DNA from: Methanococcoides sp. LMO-2
GTDB lineage: Archaea; Halobacteriota; Methanosarcinia; Methanosarcinales; Methanosarcinaceae
DNA: 64,000 nucleotides
Direction: 5' to 3'
NCBI RefSeq assembly: GCF_038432375.1
Contig: NZ_JBCAUS010000006.1
Location: forward strand, 395,489-459,488
The notes beneath the pieces are model-generated. The model was not told where the DNA came from. It was given only the letters and a program-made list of their open reading frames with translations, and searched no databases. The translations under genes were made by a program, and so were the position numbers. Within the stretch, counting starts at the first letter, position 1. Each line of letters opens with the position of its first letter. Shown one piece after another: positions 1 to 7,753 of the stretch.

Positions 1-2
1 GT

Positions 3-50
3 CATATCAGTGTCGCACCTCTTATTGCAGATTTCCTGAAAAAGCTTTAA
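3..50 (+). CDS. C-terminal end of a gene cut by the left window edge (partial)
   Basis: The third frame is open from the window edge to a TAA and reads as a plausible protein end, HISVAPLIADFLKKL. It finishes 27 bases before the next gene on the same strand, so the two may be cotranscribed. Only 15 residues are visible, so the product cannot be identified and the reading is tentative. Confidence 0.35.
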   Translation, partial: HISVAPLIADFLKKL

Positions 51-77
51 AAAGAAAACAACCCGGAGTGGTTTAAC

Positions 78-620
78 ATGGTTTTACCCGAAAGATGCCC
101 ACTGGACAATGGATTACAATGCAAGGGAAAGGAATGCCACCTCTTCCATGTTGATTGGAGGACAGGAGAGGAGAACTGTACCATAGGATACCGTTCAACT
201 CACAAGCAAGGCAACATGTCAGATGTAGTGTTCGACAACTATGCCGAAGAGACCCGTATGCGCCTTGGGTACAAGCCAGCACCAACCCCGGTTTCAGCTC
301 CGGAAAAGATCGTTGAAAGGGAAGACAGGCAGCCAGACATCATTGCCAAAAGCGAGCCTGTAAGACCAGAACCAGTCATCCAAAAGGAAGAACCCATTAT
401 CCTCAAACCTGAGATCCAGGAAGAAATCGTGATGGATACCGAAAATACAACGGTGATCCACTCACATGAAGCTACTGTGGCAGAACAGGAAACAGAGGTT
501 ATAACAGAGGATAGATCCGACATCTCTGAGGAAAAGGATAATGCAGCTAAGAACAAGCTTGACAAAATGATGAGCCTTGACGACCTGCCTGAGGATTATG
601 AGAAGGAGTTCTGGAACTGA
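78..620 (+). CDS. Hypothetical protein with N-terminal cysteine cluster and acidic tail
   Basis: This 180-residue protein has an unfamiliar architecture. The first ~45 residues contain four cysteines (about C7, C14, C19, C33) with nearby histidines, which could bind zinc or an iron-sulfur cluster. The rest is low-complexity and rich in Glu, Pro, Val and Ile, so probably disordered, ending in a short acidic segment. No signal peptide or membrane segment is visible. A GGAG nine bases before the ATG supports this start. It lies just after the partial gene at the left edge. I do not recognise a function; a regulatory or scaffolding role would be a guess. Confidence 0.7.
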   Translation: MVLPERCPLDNGLQCKGKECHLFHVDWRTGEENCTIGYRSTHKQGNMSDVVFDNYAEETRMRLGYKPAPTPVSAPEKIVEREDRQPDIIAKSEPVRPEPVIQKEEPIILKPEIQEEIVMDTENTTVIHSHEATVAEQETEVITEDRSDISEEKDNAAKNKLDKMMSLDDLPEDYEKEFWN

Positions 621-754
621 AAGTTCCGGAAGTCTTCGAACGATTTCAGACATGTTCATCGGAAATTCTTACAAACTCTTCTTTTTTTGACTATTTTACA
701 ATATTTTTCAGTTAACGCCCATCTTATATAATAGGAATACATTTTCTAAGGCAG

Positions 755-1399
755 ATGCAAAACGAACTTGTCAGTGAGATCTACGAGACACTTCTCGGAA
801 AGATCGGGCACCTGCAGTGGTGGCCCGCTGACACCCCTTTTGAGGTAGTAGTCGGCACAATACTGACACAACAGACAAAGTGGACAAATGTTGAGAAGGC
901 TATAGAAGCTCTCAAAATGTCCGATCTGATAGAGCCTGATAAACTGGCAGATGCAGATGTGGAGCATATCGAAGAGCTTGTCAGATGCTGTGGATTCTAC
1001 CGCCAGAAAGCAAGGCGTCTTAAGGATATTGCAGGATTCTTTGCCACAAAAGGAATGGACAACATTTTCAGTTTACCTACAGAAGAATTGAGGAAACTTA
1101 TGCTCTCCCTCAAAGGTGTAGGAAATGAAACTGCAGACAGTATTGTCCTCTATGCGGCAGATAAGCCAAAGTTCGTGATCGATGCTTACACAACACGCAT
1201 CATGAAATGCATCGAAATTGAAGGCAACTACATGCAACTTCAAAGTATTTTCGAAGCAGGACTTCCTTCAGACGTACCACTCTACAAGGAATATCATGCT
1301 TTGATAGTCGAGTATGCAAAGAATTACTGTGGAAAGAAACAATGTGAGGATTGTGCCCTCATGTACAGGTTCAGGAACAAAGAGGTGAATAATGGATAA
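755..1399 (+). CDS. Endonuclease III-like DNA glycosylase, MagIII-type (probably monofunctional)
   Basis: This is a helix-hairpin-helix DNA glycosylase for base excision repair. The N-terminus (WWPADTPFE, then ILTQQTKW at about 36-43) matches the MagIII/endonuclease III-related branch. The hairpin LKGVGNETA lies at residues 119-127 and the catalytic aspartate at D143. The position of the lyase lysine of E. coli Nth (GVGRKTA) is glutamate here (E125), so base removal without strand cleavage is expected. The C-terminus has only three cysteines (C192, C197, C200) instead of the four cluster ligands of Nth, so an intact 4Fe-4S cluster is unlikely. A TATA-like CTTATATAATA about 25 bases upstream suggests a short or absent leader. 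The 3' end overlaps the next gene by 8 bases. Confidence 0.85.
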   Translation: MQNELVSEIYETLLGKIGHLQWWPADTPFEVVVGTILTQQTKWTNVEKAIEALKMSDLIEPDKLADADVEHIEELVRCCGFYRQKARRLKDIAGFFATKGMDNIFSLPTEELRKLMLSLKGVGNETADSIVLYAADKPKFVIDAYTTRIMKCIEIEGNYMQLQSIFEAGLPSDVPLYKEYHALIVEYAKNYCGKKQCEDCALMYRFRNKEVNNG

Positions 1400-2177
1400 A
1401 AATACCTACCTCCGGATATATGAAAGTGTGAACGATCCGGAGAACATCGAGGACCTGGCGATAAAGTTCAACGAACCCGCAGGAGTAATTGCTGCAATAC
1501 TCAACCAGAAGATAGTCTCGAAGGTCAAGAGGAAGATGCATAGCCTCCAGAGCAAGAGCAGGAATTACCTCTACCTCTGGAACAAAGGCGTGAGCATCGT
1601 TGTACTGGCAAAGAACAATGAGGTTCCGGCCACGCTCATGGCATCGGTCATCATCAAGGAGCTTGGATACTCCAAAAAATACGTCCTGAAACATCTCGAT
1701 TCACTGGAAGACAGGCGGCTTGCAAGAGAGATCACAGAAGCCATTAACGAAGATCATTTCTTTTCACCTGAAGCCCACAGGACACAGTCCGTCAGGGGCC
1801 AGATGGGAGAGGAGATCATTGAGAAATGGCTTGTCTATAAGGAGCTTGAGTTCAGCACCGAAGAGGATCTCAGGGACATGGGAATGCAGAAGACCCCGGA
1901 TTTCCTGCTGGACAAGCCGATATACGTTGATGATGTTGAGATCCTCTGGATAGAGAGCAAGGCAATGTTCGGGGATGAAAAAGAACATGCACATTACCTG
2001 AAAAAACAGTTCCAGTACTACCAGAGGGACTATGGTACAGGAATGGTCATCTACTGGTACGGCCACATTGACGGGCTGGCCATGGAAGGCAACGTAATAA
2101 GGGACCACAATTTCTACAGGGGTTCCACCCGTGAGATCAATACAGAAATTGAAAAACTTTTGAACCTGAGCCTTTAA
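1392..2177 (+). CDS. TPD-motif nuclease-like protein, archaeal CDIN1/C15orf41 homolog
   Basis: The 261-residue protein matches the TPD family, whose human member CDIN1 (C15orf41) partners codanin-1. Residues 1-110 are helical and contain HTH-like segments. The second half is a PD-(D/E)xK-type nuclease fold: RGQMGEE (135-141), the TPD triad (168-170), ESK (188-190) and a QxxxY-like QFQYY (206-210). All expected catalytic acids and the lysine are present, so an active metal-dependent nuclease is plausible but not proven. The start overlaps the end of the glycosylase gene by 8 bases, indicating translational coupling and possibly a joint role in DNA repair (inference). Confidence 0.8.
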   Translation: MDKNTYLRIYESVNDPENIEDLAIKFNEPAGVIAAILNQKIVSKVKRKMHSLQSKSRNYLYLWNKGVSIVVLAKNNEVPATLMASVIIKELGYSKKYVLKHLDSLEDRRLAREITEAINEDHFFSPEAHRTQSVRGQMGEEIIEKWLVYKELEFSTEEDLRDMGMQKTPDFLLDKPIYVDDVEILWIESKAMFGDEKEHAHYLKKQFQYYQRDYGTGMVIYWYGHIDGLAMEGNVIRDHNFYRGSTREINTEIEKLLNLSL

Positions 2178-2190
2178 AGCTCAGATCACT
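2166..2190 (+). terminator. Hairpin over the stop codon of the TPD-nuclease gene
   Basis: CTGAGC (2166-2171) and GCTCAG (2179-2184) form a perfect 6-bp stem with a 7-base loop that contains the TAA stop. It lies between two convergent genes. No strong T-run follows, so a terminator role is tentative. Confidence 0.3.
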
Positions 2191-2222
2191 GCCAATAAAT
2201 TCATTGTTAACAAAATGAGAAC

Positions 2223-2444
2223 TCACTTCTTTTTCTCAGGAGAGATAATGCTCATCGTATGAACGTGATAGATCTCCTCGTCATCATAGGCCACAGCGCC
2301 TTCTGTAATTGAACCGTGGGTGCCCATTACCTCGAGCATGCTGCCGACCTCATCAAGGAAAGGCTCGCGCATGTTACTCATTTCGAAGATATCGATCAGA
2401 GCACTTATACTATTCTTTTGAGGCACATTTGTGATACGGGTCAT
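2223..2444 (-). CDS. Small hypothetical protein (73 aa)
   Basis: This short acidic soluble protein has no signal peptide or membrane segment. A motif-like stretch with His, Asp and Glu (YDDEEIYHVHTMS) lies near the C-terminus. GTTATAATG overlaps the start codon, but the reverse strand holds AT-rich promoter-like sequence at about 2450-2475. The gene stands alone between the TPD-nuclease gene (convergent) and feoB. It is kept because it fills an otherwise empty slot with protein-like composition; I do not recognise a family. Confidence 0.5.
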   Translation of the reverse strand: MTRITNVPQKNSISALIDIFEMSNMREPFLDEVGSMLEVMGTHGSITEGAVAYDDEEIYHVHTMSIISPEKKK

Positions 2445-2521
2445 TATAACACTGTTAATTTAGTACTATTAAAAGCTGCCGAAATAGGTCATTAAGGATA
2501 TTTCAAGCAAAATGATCCTTT

Positions 2522-4429
2522 TCAGAGCATCATACCTGCCACATTGATCAGGAAACCTGCCAGCAGTGCCAGACAAATTGTGAACATGGATATCAGTGCA
2601 GTATCCTTCCAGCCAAGCTCATGTTTTAGTATTGCAATGGTTGCAACACATGGAACATATATTGTTGTGATGACCGCAAAGGAATACATCTGTATCGGAG
2701 TCAGCACCTGGGCAAAGTTCGCAGTACCGGCAAGCACCGCCAGGATCTGCAATGCCATTTCCTTACGAAGCACACCGAATATAAGGGCAGTTGCTGCAAA
2801 TGCAGGCAAGCCGAACAGACCCACTGACACCGGCTCAACAGCGTTCTCAAAGACATCCAGCACACCCACTGCATCAAGCAGTCCAAGCAGTGCACTGCCT
2901 GCCACAAGCAACGGGAATGCCACATAGACGAACTCACGCACACGCAACCAGGTCTTCTGCAAGGTAGCCTTACGATCAGGCCTGCGCAATGGTGCCATCT
3001 CCATGATCAGGCCGGTCTTCTCACCAGGCAGCCCTTTTCCAAGGACCCATCCTGTTCCAAAGATGACCACAAGTTCAAGTACGTATATGGAGATCGCTGC
3101 CCAGTAACCCACAAAGGTTCCCACAAGTCCCAGGATGATCACGGTCCTTGCAGAACATGGAGTTAGTGCGATCAATATCGACGCTATCCTTCTCTCACGC
3201 AGGGTGTTAAGTGCCCTGGTAGACATGATCGCAGGCACATTGCATCCCAGACCAAGGACCAGAGGGATTATTGCCCTGCCGTGAAGACCAACTTTATGAG
3301 TCCAGTTATCCAGAAGGAAGGATGCCCTTGTCAGGTATCCCGAATCCTCAAACAATGAGAGGATCACATAGAACACTGCAATATACGGTATCGCAATAGC
3401 GAACCCGGCCTCAACTCCCAGGAGGGAATAGATCACCACGTTCCTGAAGATCGGAGATGAATCTGCAAGCATCTCCTCCACAGGGAAGATAAGGTAGGTC
3501 TCGAACAGGGAAACAATACCCTCTTCAAGAAAACCTCCAACTGAAAAAACAATGAAAAATGTGATAAGAAGAGCAGAAACAAGACCTGCGATCCCTACAT
3601 ACTCAGAGGTCAGAAGGGAATCGATCCTGTCCTTGAGCGTGGCCTTGCGTTCGACCTGGGTAGTCACCCTGTCAACGACATATCCTGCTTCACCATACAG
3701 GTCGCGTGCAATGGTATCTGAGATCTGCATCTCGTGAGCTTTTTCAATCTCTTCGGTAATGGACTCGGATGTCGCAAGCAAAAGGTCTGCATCATGGGGA
3801 CGACAGCTCAATTTAACGAATTCTTCATCCCTCTCAAGTGCCCTTACCTTGATCCCATAACTTATCTCAGGGAAATCCTCATCCAGTCTCTCTATGGCAC
3901 GAAGGATGTGATTATCATAATGTACCTTACGTCTGTTCTCAGTTGAAAGCTCCTCACCAAGGGCTGAAAGAACAACCTCATCAAGCCCCAGGCCTTTGGT
4001 GGCAACTGTGGGGATCACAGGCACGCCCAGGAAATCTGAAAGTTTATCAATATCAAGTTCAAGGCCCATCTCTTTTGCAGCATCCATCTGGTTCAGGGCC
4101 ACCACCATGGGAATGTCCAGTTCAAGGAGCTGCAGCGTAAGGTAGAGGTTCCTTTCAAGACGGGTGGCATCCACGACATTTATGATAACATCAGGATACT
4201 CCCTCAATAGATATCTTTTTGAGACCTTCTCATCCTCAGTGGAAGCACCAAGAGAGTATATTCCCGGCAGATCCACGACATCGATCTTCTTGGAATCAAC
4301 GTTGATACTGCCGTGTGTCAGTTCCACTGTTGTACCAGGGTAATTCGCAACCACCACACCGATACCGGTAAGACGTGAGAAGAATGCACTTTTTCCCACA
4401 CTTGGATTGCCAACAAAGGCAATCGTCAT
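2522..4429 (-). CDS. feoB: Ferrous iron transport protein B (GTPase-coupled Fe2+ transporter)
   Basis: FeoB imports Fe2+ across the cytoplasmic membrane. From the chosen start it is 635 residues. The N-terminal G domain shows G1 GNPSVGKS (residues 7-14), G2 NYPGTTVE, G3 DLPGIYSLG and G4 NQMD. A helical region follows, then the membrane domain with about eight to ten hydrophobic segments and the conserved stretch GLGCNVPAIMSTR. The frame is open a further 49 codons upstream, but that stretch runs into the dtxR gene. I therefore take the ATG at 4429, 49 bases after the dtxR stop, as the start. Only weak ribosome-binding sequence precedes it, so a GTG slightly upstream remains possible. It forms an iron operon with the upstream regulator. 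Confidence 0.95.
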   Translation of the reverse strand: MTIAFVGNPSVGKSAFFSRLTGIGVVVANYPGTTVELTHGSINVDSKKIDVVDLPGIYSLGASTEDEKVSKRYLLREYPDVIINVVDATRLERNLYLTLQLLELDIPMVVALNQMDAAKEMGLELDIDKLSDFLGVPVIPTVATKGLGLDEVVLSALGEELSTENRRKVHYDNHILRAIERLDEDFPEISYGIKVRALERDEEFVKLSCRPHDADLLLATSESITEEIEKAHEMQISDTIARDLYGEAGYVVDRVTTQVERKATLKDRIDSLLTSEYVGIAGLVSALLITFFIVFSVGGFLEEGIVSLFETYLIFPVEEMLADSSPIFRNVVIYSLLGVEAGFAIAIPYIAVFYVILSLFEDSGYLTRASFLLDNWTHKVGLHGRAIIPLVLGLGCNVPAIMSTRALNTLRERRIASILIALTPCSARTVIILGLVGTFVGYWAAISIYVLELVVIFGTGWVLGKGLPGEKTGLIMEMAPLRRPDRKATLQKTWLRVREFVYVAFPLLVAGSALLGLLDAVGVLDVFENAVEPVSVGLFGLPAFAATALIFGVLRKEMALQILAVLAGTANFAQVLTPIQMYSFAVITTIYVPCVATIAILKHELGWKDTALISMFTICLALLAGFLINVAGMML

Positions 4430-4478
4430 ATCATATTTAGAAGAAACAGACCTTTCGGTAACAACTTCGCGATCTGGA

Positions 4479-5159
4479 TTAATTTCTACCACTTCCGCGC
4501 GGATACCTCTTTCTTGCACCCAGGCGTACAAAGATCTTCTTAGCGATCTCGTTTCCAAGGGCGATCTCGGTGCCACGTGTCAGGATGGATGTGGATCCCT
4601 GTTTCTGCTTGCGCTTGATATCCACAGTTTCCCCGGCTATCAGGCCCAGGCATGTAAGACGCTCTTTGGAAGATTCAGGCAGTGTCATCATGACAACTGT
4701 CCCGCTGTCACCTTCCTTAAGATCAGACAATGCAACATAGTTCTCTTTGAAAAGGCAGCATTCATCCTCATCAACCGGATTGCAGTTGATATTATTACTG
4801 CCCATAAAACTGCACATGCTTTCCACAACAATGTCCGATACTGCATGTTCAAGCCCACAGGCTTCATTGTGAGATACCTCAGGATCGATGTCAAGGACTT
4901 CCGAGAGGAACTTCTCGATCACATGATGCTTACGTCTCAGTTTTCTTGCCTGCAGGAGGCCGTTCTTTGTCAGCCGAATCCCATGATATGGCTGGTGGTC
5001 AACAAGCCCTTCGTCCGTGAGCTTCTGGACCATTTCAGAAACTGCCGCCTGAGATACGCCAAGCTCATCGGCTACATCCTTGTTCTTAACAGAAAGCTCG
5101 CCATTATTACTAAGCGAGAGTATCGTTTCAAGATATTCTTCAATACGATCTGCAGTCAT
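4479..5159 (-). CDS. DtxR/IdeR-type iron-dependent repressor with C-terminal FeoA/SH3-like domain
   Basis: This 226-residue metalloregulator has an N-terminal winged helix (residues 1-70), a dimerisation and metal domain (70-140), and a C-terminal FeoA/SH3-like domain (about 148-220). Metal ligands align with IdeR: H79, E82, H97, C101, E104 and H105. The HNEACGLEH stretch carries the cysteine typical of iron-sensing DtxR/IdeR rather than manganese-sensing MntR. It sits 49 bases upstream of feoB on the same strand, so it probably represses feoB and itself when Fe2+ is plentiful (inference). No separate feoA is visible, and its FeoA-like domain might serve as one. Confidence 0.9.
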   Translation of the reverse strand: MTADRIEEYLETILSLSNNGELSVKNKDVADELGVSQAAVSEMVQKLTDEGLVDHQPYHGIRLTKNGLLQARKLRRKHHVIEKFLSEVLDIDPEVSHNEACGLEHAVSDIVVESMCSFMGSNNINCNPVDEDECCLFKENYVALSDLKEGDSGTVVMMTLPESSKERLTCLGLIAGETVDIKRKQKQGSTSILTRGTEIALGNEIAKKIFVRLGARKRYPRGSGRN

Positions 5160-5269
5160 TTTCGTTCACACTATAATGTAATGAGTGGCTATAACCCATG
5201 ATTTAGATATATAAATTTTGGTTCTGTATACCGAAAATTATTTGGATTTCACAACCAGGCCATATCCCC

Positions 5270-5812
5270 TCAGATCACAAATACCATTGCAACTACAACC
5301 GTCGTCCAGAGCCCATTTTCGTCCCCCTGGGCACACTGGCAGTAGTGTGTGGTATCAAATATGTAGCCGCTCGCCTTGTAGACCTGCTCCCGCTCTTCCC
5401 AGGCAGAGTCAGCATCGAACTCGACACCAAGAGTTGTGGCGAGCATGGTTGCTGCCAGATCCTCGGCATAGATACCTGCGGTCCTCTCATCCTCCCCAAA
5501 AGAGTGGTGCTCGGAGATGTATCCGTAGTCCTTGCTCTTTACAGGAACCGCATTACCGATAGCTGCTGCGATCTGGCGCCTTGGCTCATCCGTCTGGTTC
5601 CTTGCCATGACACAGTAGACGATCTGCCCCGGGCTTAGCTCAGCAAGCCCTTCCTCTTTTGAGACCACCTCACAGTTCGGAGGCAGTATGCTGGAAACCG
5701 TCACAAGGTTGAACTTTTCGATCCCACCGTCACGTAATGCAAGCTCAAATGATGCCAGCCTGTCCTTGTGGACACCGGTGCCTTTTACGACAAATGCTTT
5801 TCTGGGGATCAT
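5270..5812 (-). CDS. pdaD: Pyruvoyl-dependent arginine decarboxylase
   Basis: PdaD converts arginine to agmatine, the archaeal entry to polyamines and the substrate of TiaS. The protein is 180 residues, close to the family norm of ~165. The self-cleavage motif NLVTVSSILPP (residues 35-45) contains the serine pair S40-S41; S41 would become the pyruvoyl group. Other family stretches are GIYAEDLA and the C-terminal TTVVVAMV. A TATA-like element (ACATATTTATC on the minus strand) lies about 25-30 bases upstream of the ATG, suggesting a near-leaderless transcript. TiaS, dhs and a PLP decarboxylase are encoded in the same window. Confidence 0.95.
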   Translation of the reverse strand: MIPRKAFVVKGTGVHKDRLASFELALRDGGIEKFNLVTVSSILPPNCEVVSKEEGLAELSPGQIVYCVMARNQTDEPRRQIAAAIGNAVPVKSKDYGYISEHHSFGEDERTAGIYAEDLAATMLATTLGVEFDADSAWEEREQVYKASGYIFDTTHYCQCAQGDENGLWTTVVVAMVFVI

Positions 5813-5915
5813 AGAGATGCCTATAAAAGGGAAAGATAAATATGTTTCGATAGATGTTACTGTGGAATTGGGTTAAATTTATTTAGAGATTACTACTATT
5901 AATTTTTAGAGTTTT

Positions 5916-6683
5916 ATGAGAAAAATAATGAGCTATTTAATTTTATGTTTAATTCTCTTCACCACAGTAAGTTATTCTGGTTGTTTATCAGAACAACATC
6001 AGGACAAAAGACCTGAATTGACAGATATTGACCAACATAAGATCACAAAGATCTACATCAGGAACGGAATGAATGGGGAACTGACAATAACAGATGATAG
6101 CATTAAAATAGAAGAATTGATCGAACAGCTTGATAGCTATTCACTGGAAGAAAAAGACAATCAAGAGAATATATATGGATATCACTGTTATATCGATTTA
6201 TATAAGGACTCCAACAAAATATCAAGAGTAACGATTGTAGGCTCTAAAACTATAGAAATCGATGGAATTTACTACAATGTCACTAATCCACCTGTTGATC
6301 TGGAAGCAATCGACATGCTTGTAGATTCAATATCAGAACAGCCTCAGGAACCAGGGATCACTGAGTTGACAGACATCGACCAACATACAATCACAAATGT
6401 CTACATCAGGAACGGATTGAGTGGAGAACTGACCACTACAAATGACAGCATCAAAATAGAAGATTTGATCGAACATCTTGATAAATATTCATTGAGAATA
6501 AAGGAGAATCAAGAGCCTATAGTTGGGCAAATTTATCTCATAGAGATCTATAGTGATTCCAATAAAATTTCAAGTATAGCTATTATAGACTCTTTCGAGA
6601 TGCGAATTGATGGGGTTTACTATGATGTTATTGATCCACACATTGATCTGGTAGCAATTGAAGAACTTGTTGACTCCATGTGA
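5916..6683 (+). CDS. Predicted lipoprotein with an internally duplicated ~115-residue domain
   Basis: The N-terminus is a lipoprotein signal ending in SYSGC, with C23 the probable lipidated cysteine, so the protein is likely anchored on the outer face of the membrane. The mature part is two tandem repeats of about 115 residues. The first starts near residue 33 (ELTDIDQHKITKIYIRNG) and the second near residue 149 (ELTDIDQHTITNVYIRNGLS). Both end in IDGxYYxVxxPxxDLxAI. No catalytic motif is seen; the repeats read as small beta-rich domains. Codon use is AT-rich compared with neighbours. It separates pdaD (divergent) from dhs. Function unknown. Confidence 0.75.
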   Translation: MRKIMSYLILCLILFTTVSYSGCLSEQHQDKRPELTDIDQHKITKIYIRNGMNGELTITDDSIKIEELIEQLDSYSLEEKDNQENIYGYHCYIDLYKDSNKISRVTIVGSKTIEIDGIYYNVTNPPVDLEAIDMLVDSISEQPQEPGITELTDIDQHTITNVYIRNGLSGELTTTNDSIKIEDLIEHLDKYSLRIKENQEPIVGQIYLIEIYSDSNKISSIAIIDSFEMRIDGVYYDVIDPHIDLVAIEELVDSM

Positions 6684-6725
6684 TGCTTGATTCTTCATAC
6701 AAAACCTCCTTGAAACAGACCAACA

Positions 6726-6775
6726 TTTATATATGATTTCGGGATTCCATCACCCATACTCTACGGTGATATTTA
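6726..6775 (+). promoter_or_regulatory. TATA box and ribosome binding site of the dhs operon
   Basis: TTTATATAT at 6726-6734 is a good archaeal TATA box. GGTGAT at 6765-6770, five bases before the ATG at 6776, matches the 16S rRNA 3' end. Confidence 0.6.
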
Positions 6776-7753
6776 ATGGTAAAAGTCAAGGACCTAAAAT
6801 GGAAGCAGGACATGCGAGTGTCTGAGCTTGTCGATTCCTACGAACACATCGGATTCCAGAGCGTTGAGCTCCAGCGGGCATCCGAAGTAATAGTGAAGAT
6901 GAAAAAAGATTCTGCAAAGGTATTCCTGACATTTACATCCAACATGGTCACCTCAGGTCTGAGAGGGTTCTTTGCCCAACTTATCGAGCTGGGAATTGCA
7001 GATGTGATCGTCACCACCGTGGGTGGCCTTGAAGAGGACATCATGAAAGCCACAGGAGAGGATTTCCAGATCGGCTCGTTCCAGACGGATGATGTGGAAC
7101 TCCACGAAAAAGGCATCAACCGTGTGGGAAACCTGTTCATCAAGAACGAGAGTTACATGAACTTTGAGAGCCTCATCGAGAGGATACTCAAACAACTTTA
7201 CGAAAAACAAAAACACTGGGCCGTTTCCGAGATGCTTCGCGAAATCGGACTGATGCTAGATGACGAAAATTCCATCCTATGCCAGGCAGCAAAAAACAAC
7301 GTCCCGATATTCTGTCCGGCCATCACCGACGGTGCATTCGGTTTCCACTTGTACCTGTTCCAGCAGGACCACCCTGATTTCATGGTAGATGTTGTCAAGG
7401 ACTTCGGAAACATCCTGTTCGCAAGCAGCTTCGATGATCGCAAGGGTGTCATCGCACTTGGCGGATCCATATCAAAACACCATGCCATCCTGAGCACACT
7501 CCTCAACGGAGGTGCCGAATACGCAGTATATATGACAACCGCCCACCGCACCTCGGGAAGCATGTCCGGTGCCAATACCAACGAGGCAAAGTCATGGGGG
7601 AAGGTCAAGGACGAGAGCGATGTTGCCACTGTCATCGGAGATGTAAGTATCACATTCCCACTTGCCATGATACATGCACTTGATGAGCTGGCAGAGGACG
7701 GGATACTGGAAAGCCTGAAAAAGACAAATGAGGACAGAGGAGTGGTTGAATGA
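6776..7753 (+). CDS. dhs: Deoxyhypusine synthase
   Basis: Deoxyhypusine synthase modifies one lysine of translation factor aIF5A, using NAD and the aminobutyl group of spermidine. At 325 residues it has the family length. Diagnostic stretches are TSNMVTSGLRG near residue 60, the NAD-binding region TTVGGLEEDI, and the catalytic-lysine motif NEAKSWGK near residue 280. It has a clear TATA box and ribosome binding site. Its stop overlaps the start of the next gene (ATGA), so the PLP decarboxylase is translationally coupled to it. With pdaD nearby this looks like a polyamine/hypusine locus. Confidence 0.95.
   Translation: MVKVKDLKWKQDMRVSELVDSYEHIGFQSVELQRASEVIVKMKKDSAKVFLTFTSNMVTSGLRGFFAQLIELGIADVIVTTVGGLEEDIMKATGEDFQIGSFQTDDVELHEKGINRVGNLFIKNESYMNFESLIERILKQLYEKQKHWAVSEMLREIGLMLDDENSILCQAAKNNVPIFCPAITDGAFGFHLYLFQQDHPDFMVDVVKDFGNILFASSFDDRKGVIALGGSISKHHAILSTLLNGGAEYAVYMTTAHRTSGSMSGANTNEAKSWGKVKDESDVATVIGDVSITFPLAMIHALDELAEDGILESLKKTNEDRGVVE

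Noticed and set aside
2522..4576. Longer feoB reading frame beginning at 4576
   Set aside because: The first 49 codons run through the regulator gene out of frame; FeoB proteins begin at the G domain, as does the chosen start.
4407..5201. 264-residue plus-strand ORF
   Set aside because: It is antisense to the iron regulator gene, whose metal ligands are fully conserved.
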